From: Gammaproteobacteria bacterium
GTDB lineage: Bacteria; Pseudomonadota; Gammaproteobacteria; Thiohalobacterales; Thiohalobacteraceae
Reading direction: 5' to 3'
Length of the DNA stretch: 51,942 nt
NCBI GenBank assembly: GCA_002699185.1
Contig: PABG01000025.1
Coordinates: forward strand, 1-51,942
Of this stretch, positions 43,929 to 51,942 are shown piece by piece. The position numbers and the translations under genes were made by a program. Each line of letters starts with the position of its first letter. The first letter of the stretch is position 1. The notes beneath the pieces were generated by a model that had not been told where the DNA came from, did no database searches, and saw nothing but the letters and a program-made list of their open reading frames with translations.

Positions 43929-44417
43929 TCAGGCCGGCGCCGGGAGACGGATCCAGTCGCGCAGATCCGCCGCCAGCCGATCGCGTTCCTGATCGTTCAG
44001 GCAGTGCCCGACCTCCTGGGTCTGACCATGGCTGCGGATCAGCAACCGGCTGGGGTACCCGGGCCGGGCGGCGCGCGCCAACTCCACCCGGGCCCAGCCG
44101 CGGGGAAAGTGGATGATCTCCCGGCAACGGCGGCGTCCGCGTTCGATGGCGACCGTATCCCCCTCGATCCGGATCACCTCGCGTTCGCTCGACCGCAACG
44201 CCCCGAGATACAGCCCGGTGGCCAGCACCAGCATCTCCAGGCCGGCGAAGGGCAGAACCAGCCACAACCCCTGAATCCAGAAGCCCAGGGCTATACTCAT
44301 CGAGACCAGGAAGATGCCGCAGAAGACGAGCACCGACCCCCGCCACGTCAATGAACAGTTGGGCCGGATCAGGACATAACACTCCGCCAGATTGGCGTCA
44401 CACTGCGCTGCTACCAC
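43929..44417 (-). CDS. DUF2244 membrane protein
   Basis: Protein of 162 residues with two adjacent membrane helices (WRGSVLVFCGIFLVSMSIALG and GLWLVLPFAGLEMLVLATGLYLG) and a C-terminal cytoplasmic region (VIRIEGDTVAIERGRRR, FPRGWARVEL), typical of DUF2244. The GTG start at 44417 has GAGGG 4 nt upstream; longer frames run into AT-rich noncoding DNA. It precedes ctaC by 60 nt and is common at this position in caa3 operons. Function unknown. Confidence 0.82.
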   Translation of the reverse strand: MVAAQCDANLAECYVLIRPNCSLTWRGSVLVFCGIFLVSMSIALGFWIQGLWLVLPFAGLEMLVLATGLYLGALRSSEREVIRIEGDTVAIERGRRRCREIIHFPRGWARVELARAARPGYPSRLLIRSHGQTQEVGHCLNDQERDRLAADLRDWIRLPAPA

Positions 44418-44802
44418 CTCGCCCTCTTGGAATGCAGCCTGCTTTATATAAGTTTTATTGCATCCGCCTGTGTTTTGACGCACAGACTGTGTTATTTCAC
44501 CTGTTCCGGATGCTACCCGATGCACCTGCACGGCGCAAGCAAACTCGCTCCAGCAGCAGCATAAAACTTTGCGATAACAGGCTATTGTAAAATCTATATA
44601 CAAACTATTATAAATTTATAATATTAGCCGTTCTCTAATATTGCATGACAAGGACGAAACTTCCGACGACTCCCTCCACACAATAAAGGGAGTTTATTGC
44701 GTGCTATGTAGTCGTCGACATATCTAACAGTATCTGTAAGGCAGACTGACATAACTCGCATTGAGCCGCCGGATTGAAACGCCGTTCGACTGACGCAGCC
44801 GA
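44418..44802. other. AT-rich intergenic region with a nested RNA-like hairpin
   Basis: A 385-bp gap between bioD and the caa3 operon, much richer in A/T than its surroundings (for example 44580-44640). At 44664-44717 an outer stem CGACGACT/AGTCGTCG encloses CACACAATAAA paired with TTTATTGCGTG (one mismatch, loop GGGAG). It may be a terminator, a leader or a small RNA. A frame over 44624-44875 shows no convincing protein features. Confidence 0.5.
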
Positions 44803-45480
44803 TTACAGGGAGGAAGGATTCAGGTACTGCGCCGCCGCCCTCGGATCGACGGTTTCGGCGTAATGCGGCAGGCATCCCAGGCAGGGCGCATCGAGTCGTG
44901 CCGTCAGCGTGGCGAGATTCGCCTCGGGCTGGTCCATGTCCGGATCGATCCGGTTCGCTATCCAGCCAAGCAGTGGAAGTGCGTCGGCCCCGATCGCCTG
45001 GGCAGTCAGCAGGGCATGATTGATGCAGCCCAGGCGCAGCCCCACCACCAGTATGACGCCGGCCTGCAGTTGCCGCGCCAGATCGGCGACCTCTTCGGTG
45101 TCGGTCAGCGGCACGCGCCAGCCGCCCACGCCCTCGACCACCAGCACATCACACTGAGTGGCCAGGTCACGGGCCGTCGCGACGATCTCCGGCAGCGGAA
45201 TCCGCACGCCGGCCCGGGCCGCGGCGATGTGCGGCGCGATGGGAGGGGCAAAGGCACAGGGATTGACCCGGTCGTAGGGCAGCAGGGTCGAGGCCGCCGA
45301 CTGCAGTGCCAGCGCATCGCTGTTGCGCAGACCGTCCGGCGTCATCTCACAGCCGGAGGCGACCGGCTTCATTGCCAGCACCTGCCGTCCCCGTGCCCGC
45401 AGGGCATGGATCAGCGCGGTACTGGCAAAGGTCTTGCCGCAGCCGGTATCGGTGCCGGTGACGAAGAGTATCCGACCCAT
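44803..45480 (-). CDS. bioD: Dethiobiotin synthase
   Basis: ATP-dependent carboxylase of 225 residues that closes the ureido ring of dethiobiotin. P-loop GTDTGCGKT is at residues 8-16, with the substrate Lys in AMKPVASGCE, the metal-binding strand VLVVEGVGGWRVPL, and the nucleotide base region near GWIANRID. Last gene of the bioBFHCD cluster, 6 nt after bioC. Confidence 0.95.
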   Translation of the reverse strand: MGRILFVTGTDTGCGKTFASTALIHALRARGRQVLAMKPVASGCEMTPDGLRNSDALALQSAASTLLPYDRVNPCAFAPPIAPHIAAARAGVRIPLPEIVATARDLATQCDVLVVEGVGGWRVPLTDTEEVADLARQLQAGVILVVGLRLGCINHALLTAQAIGADALPLLGWIANRIDPDMDQPEANLATLTARLDAPCLGCLPHYAETVDPRAAAQYLNPSSL

Positions 45481-45486
45481 CCGGTC

Positions 45487-46356
45487 TCAACGCCCCTTCA
45501 GGACATCGAGCGGCACCCGCACCTCGTCACCGCTGCGCTGCTGCCGCACCCCGGTCGGCGCCCAGGCATGTCCGTAGATCACTTCGTAGCTCAGCGGCAG
45601 AACGCCGTCGCGACGGCGCGACTCATACGCCTGTTCGAAGGCCCGCCAGCGCGCCCGGCCGGTGAGGCCCCGCGCGCGTCCACGGGTGACATTGTGCGCA
45701 CCCAGTTCCTTGATCTCCCGCACCAGCGTGGGCAGTTCCCGGTAGGTCAGGGTGAGCATCTCCATGTCCATCACCGGCTCGGCCAGACCGGCCCGCACCA
45801 GCGCATCGCCGATATCATGCAGGTCGATGAAGCGGTTGGTATGCGAATGGCCGTCGACCTCGGCCCAACTCTCGCGCAGTTCCCTGAGCGTGTCGGGGCC
45901 GAAGGTGGTGAAGAACAGCGCCCCGCCGGGACGCAGCACTCGCCGGAACTCGGCGAAGGCGCGATCCAGGCTGTTGCACCACTGCAGGGTGAGATTGGAG
46001 ACCAGCAGATCCACCGAGGCATCGGCCAGCGGCAGTTGCTCGGCATCGCCGCAGACCAGCCGCGGCCGCCGCCACCAGCCGGCGCTGCGGCGGGTGCGCG
46101 CCAGCATGGCCTCGGCCAGGTCCAGTGCCACCACCCGGCTGGTGCGGTAACGCTTGAGCAGCCCGCGGGTGATCTGCCCGGTGCCGGCGCCGAGATCCAG
46201 CGTCCACTGCGGCTCCAGCCGGGTCAGCTCCAGCCGCTCGAGCAAGCGCTCGCCAACCTCGCGCTGCAGGACCGCGACGCCGTCATAGCTGTCCGCCGCC
46301 CGGTTGAAGGCGAGGCGGACCTGGCGCTTGTCCAGTTGTTGCTGCGGTTTATCCAT
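45487..46356 (-). CDS. bioC: Malonyl-ACP O-methyltransferase BioC
   Basis: Methylates the free carboxyl of malonyl-ACP so that fatty-acid synthesis can build the pimeloyl chain. 289 residues. The SAM site is LDLGAGTGQITRGLL, followed by VVALDLAEAML and SNLTLQWCNSLDRAFAE. The opening QVRLAFNRAADSYDGVAVLQREVGERLLERL is typical of BioC. Start 46356 (MDKPQQQ) is chosen by family. An intergenic palindrome separates it from bioH. Confidence 0.94.
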   Translation of the reverse strand: MDKPQQQLDKRQVRLAFNRAADSYDGVAVLQREVGERLLERLELTRLEPQWTLDLGAGTGQITRGLLKRYRTSRVVALDLAEAMLARTRRSAGWWRRPRLVCGDAEQLPLADASVDLLVSNLTLQWCNSLDRAFAEFRRVLRPGGALFFTTFGPDTLRELRESWAEVDGHSHTNRFIDLHDIGDALVRAGLAEPVMDMEMLTLTYRELPTLVREIKELGAHNVTRGRARGLTGRARWRAFEQAYESRRRDGVLPLSYEVIYGHAWAPTGVRQQRSGDEVRVPLDVLKGR

Positions 46357-46382
46357 CAAATCGGTTTCTGTACACAAACTTC

Positions 46383-46461
46383 GTAGGTCGGGTTAGCCCA
46401 CAGGGCGTAACCCGATGTTGCCGCCGTCTGTGTCGGGTTACGCTGCGCTAACCCGACCTAC
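46383..46461. repeat. REP-like palindrome (GTAGGTCGGGTTAG family)
   Basis: GTAGGTCGGGTTAG (46383-46396) with CTAACCCGACCTAC (46448-46461) as perfect outer arms and inner GCGTAACCCGA/TCGGGTTACGC. Between bioH and bioC. Partial relatives lie at 30345-30376 and about 27126-27160. Confidence 0.85.
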
Positions 46462-46483
46462 GGAGCGGCGGTACATGAGTGCA

Positions 46484-47230
46484 TCACCCGGCAACCCGCG
46501 CCAACCATTCATTGAATGGGGCCGGATGCGACAGGAAGGGCGCATGGCCGGCGCCCTCGATCCGCGTCACCGACTCCGGCCCGGTCAGGCCGGCCAGGGC
46601 ATCCGCCGTCGCTGCCGGCACCAGCGCATCCGCCGTCCCCAGCAGCCAGTGCACCGGCACACCGCACCCGGCGGCCGCCGGGCGTGCGTCCGTGTGCGCC
46701 AGCTGTTCGAGCCCCTGCACCAGCGCGTCGGTCGCCGGCGGGAGCCCCCCTGCCGTCCGACGCAGGCTGCGCAGGACCTCGCGCCGGCCGCCCCCCTGGG
46801 CAACCAGCGCGAGAAACCGTCTCCAGGTCGCGCCGGGGTCACTCTCCACGCCGGCGGCAAAGGCCTCGAACACCTCCGGCGTCATCCCCGGCCAGTCCGG
46901 ACGCTGCACGAAACAGGGATTGCAGCCCACCAGGCCCAGCCGGTCAAACCAGGCCGGGCGCAGTGCGGAGAGCTGCAGCGCCAGCAGACCGCCCAGCGAC
47001 CAGCCGACCCAGCACGCCGGCGGCTCCAGTACCGCCTCCAGTGCCGGGATCAGCGCACCGGCCTCCAGTCGGGTCGCAGCGCGACTGCGGCCATGCCCGG
47101 GCAGATCCGCCCGGATCACCCGGAAGCGGTCACGCAGGGAACCGACCAGCCCATCCCACACCTCCAGCCGCAGCCCCCAGCCGTGCAACAGCACCAGGTC
47201 CGGACCCTCGCCTTCGATCTCCAGATGCAA
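46484..47230 (-). CDS. bioH: Pimeloyl-ACP methyl ester esterase BioH
   Basis: Alpha/beta hydrolase of 248 residues that removes the BioC methyl group. LLHGWGLRLEVWD forms the oxyanion region. The nucleophile Ser is in GWSLGGLLAL (about residue 75), the acid in LLGTADALVP and the His in EGAGHAPFLSHP. It starts 4 nt after the bioF stop, and the BioH/BioC pairing confirms the pathway type. Confidence 0.94.
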   Translation of the reverse strand: MHLEIEGEGPDLVLLHGWGLRLEVWDGLVGSLRDRFRVIRADLPGHGRSRAATRLEAGALIPALEAVLEPPACWVGWSLGGLLALQLSALRPAWFDRLGLVGCNPCFVQRPDWPGMTPEVFEAFAAGVESDPGATWRRFLALVAQGGGRREVLRSLRRTAGGLPPATDALVQGLEQLAHTDARPAAAGCGVPVHWLLGTADALVPAATADALAGLTGPESVTRIEGAGHAPFLSHPAPFNEWLARVAG

Positions 47231-47234
47231 CGCA

Positions 47235-48380
47235 CTAACCTTTTATTACCGAGCCGAGCGCGTCCAGCAGCCGGTCGACCTGAGCCTCCTCATGCGCGGC
47301 GGAGAAACTGACGCGCAGCCGGGCCGCGCCCTCGGGCACCGTGGGCGGACGAATGGCCGGCACCAGGATGCCGGCGTCTTCCAGCGCCTCGCTCAGGCGG
47401 GTCGCCGCACCGGTATCACCGATCAGCAGCGGCTGGATGGGGGTAGCGGAGGCCATCAGCGGCAGGCCCAGCTGTTCCGCGCCGGTGCGGAAGCGCCCGA
47501 TCAGGGCCTGCAGCCGCTCCCGTCGCCAGCCCTCCTCGCGGCACAGCCGCAACGCCGCGAGCGCCGCCTCGGCCACGGCAGCCGGCGGTGCCGTGGTGTA
47601 GACATAGCTGCGCGCCTGCTGGATCAGGGTCTCGATCAGATCCTCGCTGCCGGCGACGAAGGCGCCGAAGGTGCCCAGCGCCTTGCCCAGGGTGCCCATC
47701 AGGATGACGTCATTGCCCGGGGTTATGCCCGCCTGTGCCAGGCTGCCGCGCCCCTGCTCGCCGCGCACGCCCAGGCCGTGGGCATCGTCAAGCAGCAGCC
47801 AGGCGGCGTGGGTCCGGGCCAGGGCCTGCAGTTCAACCACCGGGGCGAGGTCGCCGTCCATGCTGAACACACCGTCGCTGGCGATCAGCCGCTCCCCCGC
47901 CGGGGCCGCGGCCAGGCGCCGCTGCAGGTCCTGCATGTCGAGATGGGCATAGCGCACCAGCCGGGCGCCGCTGATGCGCGCCCCGTCGAGCAGGGAGGCA
48001 TGATTGAGCCGGTCCTGGAACAACCGCCCGGGCAGTGCAGCCATCACCCCGAGGTTGGCCATGTAGCCGGTGGAGAACAGCAGGGCACGCGGCGCCCCGA
48101 CGAAATCGGCCAGTGCTTCTTCCAGGGCATGATGGGCCGCGGTGTGCCCGGCCAGCAGATGGGCCGCGCCGCTGCCGACGCCCCAGCGCTGCGCGCCGGC
48201 CTGCAGGGCCGCGACCACCTGCGGATGCGCCGCCAGGCCGAGATAGTCGTTGCTGCAGAAACTCAGGCAGTCGCGGCCGTCAATGCGGCGCCCGGGCAGT
48301 TGCGGGGATGCGGCGATGCGGCGGCTGCGGTAGAGGCCGTCGCGGCGGCGCTGCTCGAGGGCGGTGCGCAGGTCCTTCAC
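47235..48380 (-). CDS. bioF: 8-amino-7-oxononanoate synthase
   Basis: PLP-dependent decarboxylating condensing enzyme of 381 residues joining pimeloyl-ACP and alanine. Visible: CSNDYLGLAAHP, SGAAHLLAGHTAAHHALEEALA, the PLP-ring residues in LLLDDAHGLGVRGEQGRG, and the PLP Lys in GTLGKALGTFGAF. It lies 14 nt downstream of bioB. Confidence 0.96.
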   Translation of the reverse strand: MKDLRTALEQRRRDGLYRSRRIAASPQLPGRRIDGRDCLSFCSNDYLGLAAHPQVVAALQAGAQRWGVGSGAAHLLAGHTAAHHALEEALADFVGAPRALLFSTGYMANLGVMAALPGRLFQDRLNHASLLDGARISGARLVRYAHLDMQDLQRRLAAAPAGERLIASDGVFSMDGDLAPVVELQALARTHAAWLLLDDAHGLGVRGEQGRGSLAQAGITPGNDVILMGTLGKALGTFGAFVAGSEDLIETLIQQARSYVYTTAPPAAVAEAALAALRLCREEGWRRERLQALIGRFRTGAEQLGLPLMASATPIQPLLIGDTGAATRLSEALEDAGILVPAIRPPTVPEGAARLRVSFSAAHEEAQVDRLLDALGSVIKG

Positions 48381-48394
48381 CGGGACGGCCCGGT

Positions 48395-49375
48395 TCAGAC
48401 CGGGCGCAGGCCCAGCCGCTCGAACAGTCGGCGATCGTGGTCAGCGTCCGGGTTGCCGGTGGTCAGCAGCTTCTCGCCGTAGAAGATGGAATTGGCCCCG
48501 GCCAGAAAGCACAGCGCCTGCAGTTCGTCGCTCATGGCCTCGCGCCCGGCGGACAGGCGCACGTGCGATTTCGGCATCAGGATGCGCGCCACGGCGATAT
48601 TGCGCACGAAGTCGAAGGGATCCAGCTCCTCGACCTCGGCCAGTGGCGTGCCCTCGACCTTGACCAGCAGATTGATGGGCACGCTCTCGGGGTGGCGCGG
48701 CAGGTTCGCCAGTTCCTGCAGCAGACCGGCCTGGTCGGCCTGGTCCTCGCCCATGCCGACGATGCCGCCGGCGCAGACATGGATGCCGGCGTCGCGGACA
48801 TGACCCAGGGTCTCCAGCCGATCCTGATAGGTGCGGGTGGAGATGATCTCGCCATAGAACTCCGGCGAGGTGTCCAGGTTGTGATTGTAGTAATCGAGCC
48901 CGGCCTCCTTCAGACGCGCCGTCTGGGCCTCGGTCAGCATGCCCAGGGTCACGCAGGTCTCCAGCCCTTCGGCCTTCACCGCGCGGATCATGTCCAGCAC
49001 CGGCTCCAGATCCTTGTCGCGCGGTCGGCGCCAGGCCGCGCCCATGCAGAAACGGCTCGCGCCCCTGGCGCGGGCGGCGCGGGCGGCCTCGACCACCTGC
49101 TCCAACGGCAGCAGTCGCTCGACTTCGAGCTCGGTCTTGTAATGGGCGCTCTGGGGACAGTAGGCGCAATCCTCGGGACAGGCGCCGGTCTTGATGGACA
49201 GCAGGGTGCTGACCTGCACCTCACCGGGATCGAAGTGCGCACGATGGACCTGCTGGGCTTCGAAGATCAGGTCATTGAAGGGGCGCGCGAACAGGGCCAG
49301 GATTTCGTCCCGGGTCCAGTCGTGGCGCAGGCCGTCGTCACCGGCGGCTATTTCGAGCGCCGGCTGGCCGCTCAT
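48395..49375 (-). CDS. bioB: Biotin synthase
   Basis: Radical SAM enzyme of 326 residues that inserts sulfur into dethiobiotin. The radical SAM cluster motif is CPEDCAYC (about 50-57), with the further cluster-binding Cys in RFCMGAAWR and ETCVTLGML and the Arg ligand in [10 protein letters not shown]. The ATG overlaps the stop of the upstream membrane protein gene (ATGA, 49372-49375), so translation is coupled to it. Confidence 0.97.
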   Translation of the reverse strand: MSGQPALEIAAGDDGLRHDWTRDEILALFARPFNDLIFEAQQVHRAHFDPGEVQVSTLLSIKTGACPEDCAYCPQSAHYKTELEVERLLPLEQVVEAARAARARGASRFCMGAAWRRPRDKDLEPVLDMIRAVKAEGLETCVTLGMLTEAQTARLKEAGLDYYNHNLDTSPEFYGEIISTRTYQDRLETLGHVRDAGIHVCAGGIVGMGEDQADQAGLLQELANLPRHPESVPINLLVKVEGTPLAEVEELDPFDFVRNIAVARILMPKSHVRLSAGREAMSDELQALCFLAGANSIFYGEKLLTTGNPDADHDRRLFERLGLRPV

Positions 49376-49767
49376 TCCTGTGGCTCCGCCAGGATCTCCA
49401 TGTCCTCCCAGGACTCGCGGCGGATACGGGCCAGGTCGCGCAGGGTCAGCGGCAGCAGGATGGCGGCGCCGACGGCCCAGGCAATGAGGTAGTAGTTCAG
49501 GTTGACCGGCAGAAACATGGCCACGGCCACGAAGAAGCCGGTCACGCCGTAGAACCGGTAGGCGGCCTGCTGGGTGTAGTGGCCGACCTTCTCGTTCGGG
49601 TGATGCCGGTTCATGCAGTAGACGAACATGGACGCCCCCAGCCAGAAGATCATCAGCGGGAAGGGCGCCAGCAGGGAAATGATGTTGCCGTAATTGAACG
49701 CGGCCGCGCTGAAGCGCGCGCTGCGGGCCGTCACCAGGTGAGTGGCAGTGGTCGCGGTCTCGGACAT
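49372..49767 (-). CDS. Membrane protein translationally coupled to bioB
   Basis: Protein of 131 residues with about three membrane helices ([56 protein letters not shown]) and a charged C-terminal tail ([18 protein letters not shown]). It contains [22 protein letters not shown]. Start 49767 is chosen because the longer frame runs into the divergent promoter region. First gene of the biotin operon. Function unknown; a transport or membrane role linked to biotin or its precursor is possible but unproved. Confidence 0.72.
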   Translation of the reverse strand: MSETATTATHLVTARSARFSAAAFNYGNIISLLAPFPLMIFWLGASMFVYCMNRHHPNEKVGHYTQQAAYRFYGVTGFFVAVAMFLPVNLNYYLIAWAVGAAILLPLTLRDLARIRRESWEDMEILAEPQE

Positions 49768-49831
49768 GGGGCTGGATTCCGGTATACTGAACTGATCGAA
49801 AGGCCCGGAATCATCGCCTTTCCCACCCCGA

Positions 49832-49865
49832 TTGTCAACCGGCAGGGACGCCATATGGTTAACAA
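49832..49865. promoter_or_regulatory. BirA-box-like operator
   Basis: TTGTCAACC (49832-49840), a 16-nt spacer, then GGTTAACAA (49857-49865), close to the consensus TTGTAAACC-N14/15-GGTTTACAA for biotin-protein ligase repressors. It lies in the 87-bp gap between the divergent bio operon and comF and covers the comF start codon. Confidence 0.68.
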
Positions 49866-50559
49866 CTGGTGGAATTTCATACAATTCCGGCTATTCCCAC
49901 CGACCTGCATCCTGTGTCATCGACCCGGGACCGGCGAGCTTGACCTGTGTGCCGGCTGCCGGGCCGAACTGCCGCGCCCCGGGCCGGCCTGTCGCCGCTG
50001 CGCCGAGCCGCTGGCCAGCGATGCCGGATGGGTATGCGGACGCTGCCAGCGTCGACCGCCGGCCTTCGACCGTACGCTCACCCTGTTCCGCTACGCCGCC
50101 CCGGTCGACCGCCTGATTCTGGATCTCAAGCACCACCGCCGCCTGGCCAATGCCCGGCTGCTGGGCCGGTTGCTGCACATGGCTGCCGCGGACTGGCCCG
50201 CCTGCGACCTGCTGGTCCCCGTGCCGCTGCATCCGCGCCGCCAGTGGCGGCGTGGTTTCAATCAGTCGCTGGAAATCGCGCGCTTCGCAGGCAGTGCTCT
50301 GGGCGTACCGATCGACACCCGCCGCTGCCGGCGGGTGCGCCGTACCGCTGCCCAGGCGGAGCTTTCCGCCGCGGCCCGGCGGGACAACATGCGCGGCGCC
50401 TTCACCGTCACCGGGGACTGGACCGGGCAGCATGTCGCCATCATCGACGATGTAATGACGACCGGCGCCACGGCCGGGGAGCTGGCGCGGGCGCTCAAGG
50501 CGCGCGGGGCGGCGGAAGTCCAGGTGTGGGTATGCGCGCGGGCGGGAATACCTGGATGA
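49855..50559 (+). CDS. comF: ComF-family phosphoribosyltransferase-like protein
   Basis: Protein of 234 residues needed for DNA uptake in competent bacteria. The N-terminal zinc-binding part has four Cys pairs (CILCH, CAGC, CRRC, CGRC within residues 15-65). The type I phosphoribosyltransferase domain has LVPVPLHPRRQWRRGFNQS and the PRPP loop VAIIDDVMTTGAT. ATG 49855 (MVNNWWNF) has AGGGA upstream. It diverges from the biotin operon across a BirA-box-like site, an arrangement also common for the comF homologue gntX near bioH. Confidence 0.92.
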   Translation: MVNNWWNFIQFRLFPPTCILCHRPGTGELDLCAGCRAELPRPGPACRRCAEPLASDAGWVCGRCQRRPPAFDRTLTLFRYAAPVDRLILDLKHHRRLANARLLGRLLHMAAADWPACDLLVPVPLHPRRQWRRGFNQSLEIARFAGSALGVPIDTRRCRRVRRTAAQAELSAAARRDNMRGAFTVTGDWTGQHVAIIDDVMTTGATAGELARALKARGAAEVQVWVCARAGIPG

Positions 50560-50573
50560 GGCGGACCTTTTAC

Positions 50574-50610
50574 CCCCTCACCCTGCCCCCCCCGCAGGGG
50601 AGAGGGGATG
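50574..50610. terminator. GC-rich hairpin after comF
   Basis: CCCCTCACCCTGC pairs imperfectly with GCAGGGGAGAGGGG around a C-rich loop, a common REP-type form. It lies between the converging comF and DUF2189 genes and may end both transcripts. No long T run. Confidence 0.5.
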
Positions 50611-50623
50611 TCGTTGGCCGCGG

Positions 50624-51457
50624 TTACTGCGGCCGGTCCTCCCAGGCAACCAGATCCCGGTAGCCGTGCCACATGGCCAGGCCCAGCCAGGGGAAGACCA
50701 CCACCAGGGCGACGAAGGCGGTCAGCGCCGACAGCGCGAACAGGCCCGTGATCAGGGCGGCCCACAGCAGCAGCGGCCGGGGATTGTCCCGGAACGCCTT
50801 GAAGCTGATAGCGATGGCATCCACCAGCGAGCAGTGCCGGTCCAGCAGCACCGGCAGGGTCACCAGGCTGAGCGAGAACACCGCCAGCGCCAGCACTGCC
50901 CCGGCCACCAGCAGGCCGGCCAGGGACACGATGCCGGCGGCGCTGGACAGGAACGCCAGCAGCATCTGGTCGACACTGCCCAGCACCCCGGCACTGCCGA
51001 CGTTCAGCACCCCGAGCCACAGCCAGATGTAGCTGGCCCAGACATTGAACAGCACGATCAACAGACCCGCGAACAGCCACAACGGCCACCCCAGACGCAT
51101 CAACGCATCCAGGCCGGCAGCGTGGCCGACCGCCTCGCCGGTCTCCAGCCGCCGGGCCAGTTCATTGACCCCCACCGACAGCACCGGCGCAACCAGCAGA
51201 AAGCCCGTGACCAGGGAAAAGCTCAGCCAGGGCCGGGACCAGGTCAGCCACACCGAGACCAGCCCGACCAGGGCCACGATCAGCCCGTCGATCAGCGCCA
51301 CCGGGGCACGGCGCAGATCCTGCCATCCCTGCGCCAGCCAGTGGAAGGGCTGGCGTATGTCGATGCGGTTGATCGGCGGGGTATCGCTGTCCAGGGTCTC
51401 CTTCGGCTGGATTTCCCGGATGTCCTCGGGGTAGAGACGATTGAGCAGTCCGGCCAT
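50624..51457 (-). CDS. DUF2189 membrane protein
   Basis: Inner-membrane protein of 277 residues with six or so membrane segments. The N-terminal cytoplasmic part holds PFHWLAQGWQDLRRAPVALIDGL and the ending has LAMWHGYRDLVAWEDRPQ, both typical of DUF2189. The family often occurs near cytochrome oxidase genes, but no function is established. Start 51457 (MAGLLNRLYPEDIREIQ) is followed by a normal soluble stretch. Confidence 0.85.
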   Translation of the reverse strand: MAGLLNRLYPEDIREIQPKETLDSDTPPINRIDIRQPFHWLAQGWQDLRRAPVALIDGLIVALVGLVSVWLTWSRPWLSFSLVTGFLLVAPVLSVGVNELARRLETGEAVGHAAGLDALMRLGWPLWLFAGLLIVLFNVWASYIWLWLGVLNVGSAGVLGSVDQMLLAFLSSAAGIVSLAGLLVAGAVLALAVFSLSLVTLPVLLDRHCSLVDAIAISFKAFRDNPRPLLLWAALITGLFALSALTAFVALVVVFPWLGLAMWHGYRDLVAWEDRPQ

Positions 51458-51635
51458 ACCTGCCTCCTTCGCCCGTCTGGGCGCTCAGAATTCTCTGCCG
51501 TTCCCGTTTTATCTAGTTCGTCGGGGACCGGATTTCAAGCCGGGAAAATCCAGGGATTCCCGGCCAGCAACCACAGGCAGATTCATCTTGATTTGAAGGC
51601 GAATCAGGCAGAAAAAACCGACTGTCGGCGGCCGG

Positions 51636-51942
51636 TCAGGGCAGGTCGGTGGGTTTACCACCCTGCTGCTGCACCGCCCGCCGCGCCCGGCGCCGGCGAT
51701 CACGGGCGGCATGCCGGCGGCGCTGCCAGACCTCGGCCCCGCCCAGGGTGGCGAGATAGCCCAGCACCGCAGCGGGTATGGCCACCATCAGACTGCCCAG
51801 CGCGGTGCAGGACAGGTCGATCATGGCCTCGCCCAGCCAGTCGGTATGGCTGATGACCCGTTCCAGCCAGTCGCCGAAGACGTATTCGCCCAACTCGTGA
51901 AAGGCCAGGTACAGCGGGGTCATGGTCAGCGGGTTGCTGACC
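51636..51942 (-). CDS. DUF2062 protein, partial at window edge
   Basis: C-terminal part of a membrane protein whose beginning lies beyond the window. The reading frame stays open to the last base. The segment VSNPLTMTPLYLAFHELGEYVFG is the DUF2062 signature, followed by a membrane helix (LGSLMVAIPAAVLGYLATLGG) and an Arg-rich tail. ATG 51923 is internal to the motif and is not the true start. Function of the family is unknown. Confidence 0.82.
   Translation of the reverse strand, partial: VSNPLTMTPLYLAFHELGEYVFGDWLERVISHTDWLGEAMIDLSCTALGSLMVAIPAAVLGYLATLGGAEVWQRRRHAARDRRRRARRAVQQQGGKPTDLP

Noticed and set aside
44624-44875. Small minus-strand frame after bioD
   Set aside because: It overlaps the bioD 3' end, has no clear ribosome-binding site or domain, and runs through the hairpin region.

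Overview
The window looks like the chromosome of a GC-rich, aerobic or microaerophilic gammaproteobacterium. The ftsY-ftsE-ftsX-rpoH order, a BioC/BioH-type biotin cluster, a cbb3 oxidase, a caa3-type oxidase and many sulfur-carrier proteins fit the Chromatiales/Ectothiorhodospira-like sulfur bacteria. This placement is inference; no rRNA or tRNA gene was seen.

Layout. 0.1-3.9 kb: a surface protein with a VPLPA/PEP-CTERM-like tail and a pair of M16 peptidases. The catalytic M16 gene is interrupted just after its start codon by a 264-bp palindromic element. 3.9-9.4 kb: ftsY, ftsE, ftsX, a double-receiver GGDEF protein and rpoH, with a CIRCE-like operator in front of rpoH. 9.4-14.0 kb: ccoS with a 30-residue membrane peptide, then small housekeeping and stress genes (DUF3775, exported MsrA, cupin, methyltransferase, RRM protein, cold-shock protein, beta-carbonic anhydrase).

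14.0-26.1 kb is the most interesting part. All its genes lie on the minus strand: two TusA-like carriers, a YeeE/YedE sulfur transporter, a DsrE/F/H-like trio, a double-rhodanese lipoprotein, a pentaheme and a triheme cytochrome c, a small secreted protein, an OprO/P-like porin, a histidine kinase, an NtrC-type sigma-54 activator and a secreted protein. Three sigma-54 type (-24/-12) promoters can be read, each with a pair of TTGCAA-type sites at nearly the same spacing upstream. I read this as one regulon that joins cytoplasmic sulfane-sulfur handling to an outer-membrane/periplasmic redox module. Its substrate is unknown. A divergent 2-Cys peroxiredoxin gene follows.

27.1-27.7 kb: an AT-rich brnTA toxin-antitoxin pair. 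27.8-36.2 kb: ccoNOQP-GHI, encoding the cbb3 oxidase and its assembly factors (ccoS is separate, at 9.7 kb). 36.5-44.4 kb: the caa3-type oxidase (ctaC with a fused cytochrome c domain, ctaD, ctaG, ctaE) with SURF1, a SCO-like protein and CtaB, but no ctaA. 44.8-49.8 kb: bioB-bioF-bioH-bioC-bioD, preceded by a translationally coupled membrane protein gene and a BirA-box-like operator shared with the divergent comF. 50.6-51.9 kb: a DUF2189 membrane protein and a DUF2062 protein cut by the window edge. REP-like palindromes are scattered between genes.
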